NCBI GenBank assembly: GCA_019044685.2 | Contig: JAGTXX020000015.1 | Coordinates: 1,302,001-1,366,000 of the forward strand | DNA length: 64,000 nucleotides | Source: Nannochloris sp. 'desiccata' | Taxonomy: Eukaryota > Chlorophyta > Trebouxiophyceae > Chlorellales > Chlorellaceae | Direction: 5' to 3' | Notes under the pieces: generated by a model | Database searches by the model: none | Seen by the model: the letters and a program-made list of their open reading frames with translations, nothing else | What the model was told of the DNA's origin: nothing | Position numbers and translations under genes: made by a program | Shown here: positions 11,160 to 20,885 of the stretch, in pieces | How the letters are laid out: each line of letters begins with the position of its first letter | How positions within the stretch are numbered: the first letter of the stretch is position 1

Positions 11160-12627
11160 CTATCGATGCCTTCCACCACCGCTACCGCCGCCACTGCTAA
11201 GCCCAGCCCCAGATGATTTTTGCGGAGAAAAATCTAGCAACGCTCTTCCTTCCCCGCCATACTCCTCATCAGCAATATCTCTAATACCTACATTACTACC
11301 CCTATCATTACCATCACCACCTCTTCCATCATTAGAGTCTTTCTTTCTGCTGCTGCTGCAACTACTAGTATGATTAAATCCAATCAAGGAAAGGGGTTTT
11401 GAAACAAAGTCCACCGCTGTGTCTCTTGCTTTCCTCCTTACCTCGTTAATATTGTCTTGTGTTTCTTGTAGAGTATCCGATACAAGACCGTGGACGTCTG
11501 TAACAACATCCCCTACGTCAAACATAACGCGGATATTGTTTAAAAATCCAGCAGAAGGGACCGAGGGATCCATGTAGTCTCGAGGTGGGAAGGCGTATGC
11601 ATGCAAAATTGCCGCAAAAAACATTTCCAAACAAATCAAAAAGTTCTGTAATCCTGCTGCTAAATCATCTGTATCATATGTCGACAATTCCGCGGGTTTA
11701 ATTAAGCCTATATGCGCTGCAATTTCTATTCCTAGCGCTTGCCAGAACGTTAGAAAGACCACTGCTTTGATTGCAATAAATTTCGGTAAAGGATTGATGG
11801 GGGCTAATTCTCTTTTTGTGGCGTTGTAGAGCAGTACAAGGCAGTATAATGCCCACATTTGTGAACAGTTATTCACAAATGCAACGTATGGGTATGCACA
11901 CCCGCTCTTAAACTCTCCATCGCAATAATTTCCTCTCAGATTCGATGTTACCGACACAGCGGTCATCAATGGACGGGCAATAACATAGGACAAGACACCA
12001 CGTTTTGTCTCCCAAAAGAACTCTTCACCCATTCTCCACGGGCGTAGACATCGTGTGATTGGCCATATATGTGGTACTTGCTCCTTTGTTGAGTAGTACG
12101 CCACTACATCTCCGTACTCGTCCTCTAGATAAGCTACGAGGTACATGAAGAAATTGTAAATTACAAACGCTTCATAGCATTCTCGGATCGGATCTATATA
12201 AAACCGTGCTTCTTTAAACCGAAGACTCAGCCAAGAGTCTACTGCGTAAATGGGAACCATCCAAAGGATGCGGACAACCCGGATCTGAAGTTTAGGCCGG
12301 TTGTAATTCTCTAGGTGCATGGCGACTTCGTAAATGGAGGCCGACACGGCGAGGATAACGAAAATACCAGCGATAAACCATGCTTGGTAATGAACACTGA
12401 ATTGAGCTTTCTTGAACTCGATAATCATCCACGGTAGGGCAGAGAGTGTGCATACTGCTAGAAGAACCCAGACCTGCAAGACAGAACAGAGGAGCGAGCG
12501 GTTGAGGGAGGGAAGAATAAAATAGAAGGCAGTTGGGTGAGTGAACGAAGAAACGCGGACAAATGCAACTACATACCGCACGAATAACCCGACGAACAGG
12601 GATTCCACAAAGCGCCCTGCCTAGCAT
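11160..12627 (-). CDS. Seven-TM LAZ1 / OST-alpha / TMEM184 family membrane protein (DUF300)
   Basis: Exons 12627-12577 and 12473-11160 give 454 residues. About seven hydrophobic helices run through the first 340 residues, with family-like blocks IYAVDSWLSLRF, IRECYEAFVIYNFF and YLEDEYGD, followed by KFIAIKAVVFLTFWQ. The C-terminal 110 residues are polar, Ser/Gly-rich and probably cytosolic. Plant LAZ1 members localise to tonoplast and plasma membrane and affect brassinosteroid and autophagic traits; animal relatives include OST-alpha. Substrate here is unknown. The first exon encodes only 17 residues (MLGRALCGIPVRRVIRA); a longer frame running through the intron begins at GTG and is not preferred. 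Confidence 0.9.
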
Positions 12628-12978
12628 GGTTCAAGAGGTGCAAAGCGACTAATTATTCCAGATCACAAGTCAAAAAATGACACTAGACTTGAACGAGGTG
12701 TTTCCGCACCCATCCTCAACAACAATAGTAATTAACAAAAACCTGGCAGTATGCTATTTATGAATGAAAAATAGTATAGGGTGTAGCAAGACCTTGATCA
12801 AAAGGCGAAGTTTATTTTCTTCTGAGCTTTCGGAGCCACAAACTAGCAGATAAGTGTGCAATTTTTGGACCAATACCAAAGAAAAATTCAAAAGTGATCA
12901 GTGCAGTGTGTCCATTGTCGAGGCAACGAATCTAATCAAACTTTGGAGACGTGTCATAGAAATTTCTTCTCACAAAAA
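12628..12978. promoter_or_regulatory. Divergent promoter region, LAZ1-like / lumen pentapeptide genes
   Basis: 351 bp between start codons, AT-rich, no motif recognised. Confidence 0.5.
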
Positions 12979-13720
12979 ATGTCTTTGTGCACATTAAAGC
13001 CAGTCTCTGCTAAGCAGGTAAGAGGCATTTCATGCACCATGAGTAGCGTATTGCATTAACTGGGGTGCTACGGCGTTTCGGAAGCTCCTTGCGTTGCTTT
13101 TTTGATCACTTCAAAATGTTCACATGTCACACTGACCGCCGCTTCTCGTGCAGTTTTTTAAGTCCCATGGAGCAATCACACCCACCTTCCGCTCTGCCCG
13201 AGTCCTCTGCACTGCTCAATTTGAACCTCGCCGTATCGCCGGGGCAGCTTTAGGTGCCGCTGCCGCTGTATCTTTCTTCTTTTCTGCAATCCCTTCAGCG
13301 GAGGCAGTGTCTGGGGGTGGCGGTGTTGGTAATTCTTTAGCCTTCAAGGATCTCAGTGGCCAAGATCTTCGCGGAAAGAAGTATATTAAGGCAGATTTGA
13401 GAGGAATTAATCTGGAAAAGGCTGATTTAAGTGGCTCTTCACTTTTTGGCGCTCTTCTCATTGACGCCAAAATGGGTGGAGCGAATCTTACAAACGCAGA
13501 TTTGGAGAGTACGGATCTTCAAGGTGCGGATCTGCATGACGCCATTCTTGCTGGTGCTATGTTGACGAATGCACAGATGATGAGAATTTCAAATATCGAT
13601 AATACAGATTGGAGTGACGCTTTGATAAGACCCGATATTGCAAAATCTTTGTGCAAAATTGCAAAAGGGACAAATCCCACGACTGGAGTAGATACCAGAG
13701 AAAGTTTGAATTGCCCATAA
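12979..13720 (+). CDS. Thylakoid-lumen pentapeptide-repeat protein with Tat signal
   Basis: Exons 12979-13017 and 13154-13720 give 201 residues. A Ser/Lys/Arg-rich transit peptide (starts MSLCTLKPVSAKQ) is followed by a twin-arginine hydrophobic segment, PRRIAGAALGAAAAVSFFF, ending at an AxA-type site (PSAEA). This bipartite layout predicts Tat-dependent delivery to the thylakoid lumen. The mature part holds a short pentapeptide solenoid (repeats like ADLRG, ADLSG, ANLTN, ADLES, ADLHD, AMLTN) and then a C-terminal segment with CKIAKGTNP and a final Cys, as in the plant TL15/TL17/TL20.3 lumen proteins. Function of that family is not settled. Confidence 0.93.
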
Positions 13721-14097
13721 GTTAGAGAAAGTGAAACAACAGTTTAAAAGAAAGCATGGTGAACTGGCTGGCTGGCGGCATTATTTACCGCCCGGGCGCA
13801 GAAGATAGGTGCCTTTATTAATTTTCTTTCTATGATAAGGATTTGTTATTTCTGTTATATTTTGGTTGAGAGATCATGAATTATAGTTTAATATAGAAGT
13901 TGACTGCCACAGTGTCTGAGCAAAGATGAAGTTTCATGGTGTTGAAAAACTGCCAAGGGCGCTGGTTTTGAAAATTGAAAATTTGTCGAGAAAAATTATG
14001 CATGCATTATAAACTTCGTTTGAATCACGACGTCCCGTTCAATAATAACTAGAATTACAAAAGAAGGTGTGCTAAAAGAGTGTGTACTAACTAATAA
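13721..14097. other. Intergenic: 3' flank of lumen protein and promoter of next gene
   Basis: 377 bp between two plus-strand genes, AT-rich, no gene seen. Confidence 0.5.
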
Positions 14098-16048
14098 ATG
14101 GTCACTAGGAATCAATCTGCCTCCCAAGGTGGGGGTAGAGAGCCATCTCAGCAACATGAAACCAACGAAGATGCTAAGATGGTTGATGAATTTGTCATCA
14201 AACTTGCCCAGGCACTCCAGCGTCGTGGCAAACGAACATGGAAGGTAAAATTTGCACACTCAATGTCAATTTTAAAATGTATTATTTTCCGACTTGATTT
14301 GCCCTACTTCCGTCTCTCATGCCTTAATATACTAACATCCATTGTATTTCATACAGGCACAAGAGGCATCTAAAGCAGTTGAGCAAGCTATCGCTGCCTT
14401 GCCCCATTCAACGCTCAAAGACTCGCTCAAAGCCAGCCTGTCTGAAGCGTCCACCAAGCTCCTGGAGCAATTACAATCGCTAGGAGAACAAGAACAAAGA
14501 ATAAAGCCAGCAAAACGTTCGAAACCAGCTGCGCCTCCAATTACCCAGCAAAAGAAGAAGAAGAAACTTTCACGACAAAGTGGTGTTGCTGCCGCCCCGT
14601 CGGCACCTACGTTGATGGATTGCAGCCTTGAAGCAGCTGTAGCAGCCATTCTACGTGGCAAAACACCAAAATCATACGAAACTGTAGCTATAGCACCACT
14701 TATATCCCGGTTTCCGCCTCCTGAGGGTCTTATTGAATGGCATCTGCTGAGATCAAATCCCGCAGAAGAAGAAGACTGGGCAGCTCAAATAGATTCAGCA
14801 GAGAAAGCTTTACACATATGCAATGCTTTAGCCACGCAAGCTCCTAGCTCTGAATATGCGTTAGCTGTATTTGAGCCTGCGTTAGCTCAGATGCTCAAGG
14901 CAGTTGAGGCTCTGGAGGCAGCAACCATCACGAGCTTAGTAGAAGAAGAAGAACAAGGTGGAGCTGATGATAGTAGAGAAATCGCGTCAGGATGGGAACA
15001 ATTGAAATCTTTATCTAATAGAGCTGTCATGTGTATGAACTTGGCAGCAAAAGAAGTTTCAGTTGTCAATCAGGCTGCCAACGATGATGTCGGAGCTGAA
15101 GCAGATCGTAATACACGTTGGTGGTTGTCATGGAATAGTAACTTATCTATTTCTGATGATACTGCTGGTGAGACTGGCGGCAATGGCAGCAGTCGTGATG
15201 TCAGTGATGGAAGACCAAGAGGGTCCCATCACAGCGGTGATGTGAGAAATATCGCTAGAACAGCATGTTCAGTTGCTGTCTCATTATGCACAGTGGCTCG
15301 ATTAAGAACATTTGAAGGTGATGATGACCTCCAAGTAGATGCGTTGGCAGCTCATGCAGCGCATGATATGAAAATTTTAGCGCCGTATGCTGCGATTGGG
15401 CAGGTGACTGGAGCCGCCGAGGCAGTATTGGAGGAAATAAATAAAACAACCGATGATGCAATGCTGTTTTTGGCGTTATACATGGCAGCAATAGATAGTA
15501 GTGATACTAATAATGCAGAGTATTACTTCTTACGTATGATTGCAGCACGTAATGCCAGCGCTGCAGCAACTTCCTTGGGTAACACTGCTGTTGCCGGTCG
15601 GGTTTTGAGTTCAGCCGCTGTCGCTCCTCCACCGCCTACTGCATTGGAATGGCTTCGAGAGCAGCCTCCAAGCAGCGTTATCTTACAAGCGTTAGAATCT
15701 TTACAACGTGGGCCCCAGGGACTCTCTGCGCACCTTATTTATGAGGCTCCAGAGAGAGCGGTCAGGGCACTTGCCGCTGCTGCCAAGGCCGGTGGTGTCC
15801 TTGCTGTTGGTGCGAGTGGTGCTGATGGAGATAATGGACAGGATTCGACCCCTGCAGATGATTTGTTATTCTTTGTCAGTAAAAAAGGCGATGGAGGTGC
15901 ATTTAATCGCCAAGATTGGGGTAGCGATAGGGAAGAGGGCAGTGACGATGAAGATGGTCGTGCTGGTTTGGTGATTGATGATTTGCCTGATGAAGGGAAA
16001 AGTATGTCTGGAGAAGAAGACTATAATGAAGATAGTGACGATGAATGA
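14098..16048 (+). CDS. Unknown acidic alpha-helical protein
   Basis: Exons 14098-14244 and 14357-16048 give 612 residues. I do not recognise the family. The N-terminus is helical (VDEFVIKLAQALQRRGKRTWK and onward), followed by a Lys-rich patch QKKKKKLSRQSG that could be a nuclear localisation signal. The centre is Ala/Leu-rich and helical. The last 60 residues are strongly acidic (SDREEGSDDEDGRAG, then SGEEDYNEDSDDE at the very end). Composition suggests a nuclear or nucleolar scaffold or chaperone-like protein, but that is inference only. The gene is in the same direction as its neighbours on both sides. Confidence 0.85.
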
Positions 16049-16270
16049 GTACTCGGAAGTATTTAGTTGAAGCAGTGGCTGCTCAAATGGGCGCCGGGTT
16101 TTGTTGCTGACTGTTTCATTTCACATATGATTTCTGTTTAGCACGCCTCTGCTCTTGTTGTATACATTCCTTATACAAGTAAATATCCTTCACCAAAACT
16201 TTGTTGCATAGCATCTGCTGATCTTTAACACGCGTCAAAATCTTTAAAAAGTTAATAATTCTAGAAAATC

Positions 16271-16990
16271 ATGATCTCAGCAAAGACAGGCCTTGTTGTG
16301 GTGTTAGTTGGAGTAGCAGCGCTCTATAAATTCTATACCCCTACTGATAAGAGTAGCACGCTGGCACACTCTTTACCCGAATATTATTGGTAAGAATGGG
16401 AATGCTCGCTGGTTTAGCAAGATCTATTTTTTCAACCCGCACATCTGTATTGATGTTTCTCTAACACCTAAGACACGATTGCCGCACCAAAACTCTGCCA
16501 GGTATAATGAAGTGACTGGAAAGACACAATGGGAAGAACCGATCTACGAATATGAATCAGGTGAGAACACTTCAAGTTGCCGTTGACTGGCATTTTCAGA
16601 GCAGCTTATTTCTAAATATTTTCTCCTTCTTATGTCTTACTTTTAGAGGATGGAGAGACGTATTGGATTGACCCTGATACAGGGAAAGCTACCTGGGACA
16701 AACCAGAAAGCCTTGGTTGGATATTAGCAGAAGAAAGCGGTGGAAAAATGTACGACGGCCATTTAATCTTCTATTTTCAGTTAAACTTCATCTAGTACCA
16801 TTTAAATTGTGGACTTTTCTGACTGTTTCTCTTGTTTTCAATCTACAGTTACTATTGGAATGATGTTACTGAGGCTAGTCAATGGGATAAACCAGCAAAT
16901 TTGGGGTGGATGAAAGTGAAATATGAACCTCCAAGCGGGAATGAATACGCTAAAGACACTGAGGGAGATTCTGATATGACTGAATTGTAG
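16271..16990 (+). CDS. Small membrane-anchored protein with three WW domains
   Basis: Four exons, 16271-16389, 16502-16560, 16647-16749 and 16849-16990, give only 140 residues. All three junctions are in frame and each falls in or beside a WW motif. An N-terminal hydrophobic helix (TGLVVVLVGVAALYKFY) looks like a signal anchor. Three WW-type units follow, each with an aromatic cluster and a TQWEEP/ATWDKP/SQWDKP ending: PEYYWYNEVTGKTQWEEP, ETYWIDPDTGKATWDKP and KIYYWNDVTEASQWDKP. WW domains bind proline-rich ligands, so this may tether such partners to a membrane. I know no characterised protein of this exact layout. Confidence 0.85.
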
Positions 16991-17113
16991 GACGCGTATT
17001 GACTTTACATTTCTTTGCACTAAATTGACTAACTTAATTACTTGGAAAGAGAATTTGTTTTACATAGGAAAAGGAATAAATAAATTATTGACGAGAAAAC
17101 AGTAAATAAGCTT

Positions 17114-17129
17114 GGGGGGGGGGGAGGGG
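17114..17129 (+). repeat. Poly-G tract
   Basis: Eleven consecutive G, one A, then four G, lying in the 270-bp convergent gap (16991-17260) between the WW and receptor-kinase genes. Could form a G-quadruplex; could also vary in length. Confidence 0.85.
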
Positions 17130-17260
17130 CGATTTTTTTTTGAAAAGACGAGGTAATATTAGTACTATAGGGTACTTAATAACCAAAAGGTAAGATTTAA
17201 ATTACTTTAAAATTACTCAGCTAAACTTGATTTTTATCAAGGAAAACATATTTTTACTGT

Positions 17261-19754
17261 TTAAAGAGGAGGAATAGCTACTAATCTTTCATATGCTTCT
17301 TTTGCTGACGGCCTGGTTTTCGCATCTACTCTAGTACAGTCACTAATTAATTCTGCTAATTCAACTGGACATCGTTCTGAAGGTGGTGGAGGCGCAGTAA
17401 AACCACGTCGGGGCATCTCACCAGTAGCTATCTCCCATAAAACAATGCCAAAACTGTACATGTCTACCTTATCGGTACACCTCTCCCCTAGAATTAATTC
17501 TGGAGCGCTCCACGCCAGAGTGCCAATCACTGAACCAGCACTGGCTGTGAGAAACCCTTGTGAATGCACAGCTGCAATACCTACATCACCTATTTTGGCA
17601 GTACATGTATCTGTCAGCAGTACATTCTTTGATTTTAAATCACGGTGGACGACTCTGACAGCATGCAATGCAGTTAAACCGCGGCAAATATCCAACGCCA
17701 CATTTTTACCGCTCCGATGCCACGCCAAGGATTCTTTCGTGATTGGATCGTTGAGGGCATGTCGTAAATCACCACCTTCCATTAATTCTGTTACTAATAG
17801 TAACTTTCCATCGGGGATTTTGCTTGTTCCGTACAGCTGAACTACATTTTTATCTCGATTCACATGTTTAAGAATTGATGCCTCCCGCTCAAACGCTGCT
17901 TGCGCATCATCGCCGACGTTGGCATTCAGGACTTTGACTGCGGCAGGTTGGACGCTGCGTAACGTACCACGATATACAGATCCAAAGGATCCTTTACCTA
18001 GCTCTACGGGCCTGCCGTTGGCATCTACTACTATCTGAACGTCAGATGCATCGATCTCCCACAAATCTCGAGGCGCCCCATCAGCGGCAGAAGAGCCTGA
18101 CCTTCCCCCTAATAACCTTGATTCAAGCTGTTTAATTTTTTGTGCACTTGAATCGATGCGCAAGGTCGCGTTTGGGTTGGAAACTAACGAGGCAAAAATT
18201 GAATTCGTAGGTGCTGTACTATTTGACGAGGATGACAAGGATGAAAAATTATCTGTCCCTGTACCCGTGGTGGGCGTAGTTAGTTCCGCTGTTATAGACG
18301 TCCCTGCTTCCATAGAATCTTCTTTGGAATCGGAGTTTGGGGTAGATTTACTTGCTGTACCTTCAGAAGAGACACCACATTTCCCTAGACCATCGCTCGA
18401 ATTTTGATGGCGGTGCCCAATAAAAAGTAACCCTCCAAGAAGAGCAAGAAGTGCTGCACAGCCTAATCCAACCCCTAACCCAATAGCCAGAGCAGAATTA
18501 CTACTATTTACACTAGTATTATTACCACCACCACTGCCATTAGGACTTATCATCCCCATATCACAGGTTAAATGCCTAATAGGCAACGTAGGCAACACGT
18601 CTGGTGCATCTACAGCTGGCCTAGGTAAATATAGCGGTGCATCAGTTACTAGTATCACTGAATTGCATGCTATTTTTGTATCGACCACCTTTGCAGTGCC
18701 AAATGCTCCCGAGACGATCAAATCCCCATTCTCACTGAAAAATGAGAGTGGCTGGTCTCTATTAATGACAACGCCAAGCATACTGTTTTTGCGCGTCGGA
18801 GCATTGCTTAATTCAGCAGGGCAGTACGCTCCTGGTAGCATATTGTACATCACTGAGTCTGCGGTTACACCGTCGACTTGTGCGGCTTGATCTAGTGGGA
18901 CAAGCACAGTAGCACTGAGAAGTGGGTTGTTTAGTGCTGGCAGCATACCGGTGGAGTTAATTACTTGCATCCAGGATTTTGAATTTGGTATACTGGCCAT
19001 GGCTTTAGAAAATGAGGTAGTACACCCGCTATACCCGTTTTCAACTATTGTAGTTATAGCCTCGGTGTTGTTTACGCTGGATGTGATGTTTTTGTATAAG
19101 GCCAAATCTTTTTCTGTTGCTGGAAGATCAAATGGTAACAGGACGGTATTGAGTTTATAAAGAAGACCGTTGCAGGCTGCTTGAACTTGAAGGACTTGAG
19201 CGGCGTCACCCCGTGGGCTGGAGATGATAATCTGCGATTCTGTATTTGAACTTGCTGATAAGACAAAATCCTTTCCATTTAGCATACCGAGAATAGAATT
19301 TACGTTGGGAACAGCAAATAAGTCCTCGGCGGTGTAGCGACCTTCTAGACTCAAGTACATAGGGAAAGCTTGTCCAGCCGCTGCAGCATCCGGTAGTATG
19401 CTTGGTGGAGGCACGTCCTTCCATGCAGAGTCTACTGGAGCGAATAGTGTCACATTTGCGTTAGATGCGTCCCAAATAGAGCTTGTTATACTTTGGTTTG
19501 CCAATGCCGCCACCGACGATAATTCTGGATCGGCAAAGAGGAGATCCCAGACAGTAGGTTGACCTTCACATTGCGACGGGGTCTGCATAAAAGAAAAAAA
19601 CATCACTTGAAAGAATTCAAAAGCACTCCAATTAGCTTGTGATTGTCTTGATTTTTTTTTAAAAGAGTAGGAATTAGGAATAATAGCCCACCTCCTGTGC
19701 TCTGCCCACACTGTATGTAAGCAGAATGATGCATACTTGATAGAGTCCCAACAT
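17261..19754 (-). CDS. Receptor-like kinase with FAS1 ectodomains
   Basis: Exon 1 (19754-19692) encodes a signal peptide beginning MLGLYQVCIILLTYSVG. A 109-bp intron (donor GTGGGC) joins it in frame to exon 2 (19582-17261), for 794 residues. Two FAS1 adhesion domains follow: about 30-175 (PTVWDLLFADPELS, VTLFAPVDSAW) and about 185-335 (second and more diverged). A TM helix lies at about 385-408 (ALAIGLGVGLGCAALLALLG). A Ser/Thr-type kinase fills about 547-790, with ELGKGSFGSVYRG, AVKVL, HRDLKSKN and an APE motif (SAPE). The activation-loop DFG is DVG (about residue 686). Likely a cell-surface receptor sensing matrix or cell contact. An alternative upstream frame starts at GTG and was rejected. 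Confidence 0.88.
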
Positions 19755-20885
19755 GAGAATCCACCCAGAGGGGTCCCTGTACTAGGAGATAGACTAAAAC
19801 CCAGACATTGAATGAAAAGTGAAACAATTGCAAGCTTCACGAGCTCATTTGAACACTTTTGCTACAATAAACTGGTGTTAGTACATGACCATAGATCAAT
19901 CAGCTCAAAATTTAGATCTTTTCCATTGCGAATTGACGAAAACACGCCTAATAAAAGTGAATACTGTCGCTGAACCCTTCCTCCGAATCGAAGGGTCGCA
20001 CCGAGTGACACACGAAAGGTTCCAACATATGCAAAACACACCACTGGTTGGGCCAACATTAGCTTCAAATTCCCAAATTGGCCCTGCCTGATGGCAGCAG
20101 TCTATGATCATCCATCTCACGCTATTTTCTCGTCACTATTTGCCGTGGAAGTTAAAGAAGAAAGGCTACTACGTGGTCTCTTTCTCGGCGCACGTCTGCA
20201 TTTTTAATAATTCATTACCTGTAGTGCTGATACTGGTACGCTGGAGTACAATCTGCCCAAACCTACGCGAGTTTGATAGCATGTTGACCCCTGCTTATCG
20301 GAAAGAAAAAATAAAAGTTAGCTAGACAGCAGTTTGTCGTCTTGTAACGTTACAAGACGGGTTAACCCGTCGGCAACACAAAATGTGGAGAGAATGCAGA
20401 CTCGCCGCAGGAATTCCAAAAGGCTCACAGAACATAATAACGATGGTTAATATAAACCTCCGTTGCACCAAGAGTCGCATCGCATCGCAGAGCGTTACTG
20501 CCCTAGAGTCTACACTGCGTTCTGTACACCGTGACAAGGGAGTCGAGAGCACTTTGGTACTTCGCCAAGGGTTCATACAGTTTTGGTTTCTTTTTATAAC
20601 TTCAGAATGCGGCTCATAAGATCTAAGAAAGGCTCTGTTCTCGCTGTTGGAGGTGGGCTCGCTTCTTGCAAGCCTTCAAGGCTTGAGGGTGAAGTATTAC
20701 GTTGCCGCATGCACACTGGGCTTCTAAATTTGGGGAGCAAAAACAAACAAAGCGTTAGTCCATCGTTTAATACCTAGTTTTACAAAGGATTTTAATGTTA
20801 ATTTTGGCGCCTTAAACTGGGAATACTAGCTACAGTTTCAAAAAGAATAAATTATTGATCAATTAACAAGATCATTTTGTTCCAA
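19755..20885. promoter_or_regulatory. Long divergent intergenic region, receptor kinase / ubinuclein
   Basis: 1131 bp with no supportable gene on either strand; the open frames are short and lack family signals. It holds the strong palindromes at 20338-20371 and an imperfect one at 20669-20685 (CAAGCCTT, one base, AAGGCTTG). Presumed promoters for both genes. Confidence 0.5.
20338..20371. repeat. Two overlapping perfect palindromes
   Basis: A 22-bp perfect palindrome (20338-20359, centre AACGTT) overlaps a 16-bp perfect palindrome (20356-20371, GACGGGTTAACCCGTC). They share GACG. They lie about 530 bp upstream of the ubinuclein start codon. Confidence 0.85.

Noticed and set aside
19755..19840. 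Upstream extension of the receptor kinase to 19840
   Set aside because: That frame begins at GTG and lacks a phase-compatible good donor; the ATG at 19754 gives a signal peptide and matching phase.
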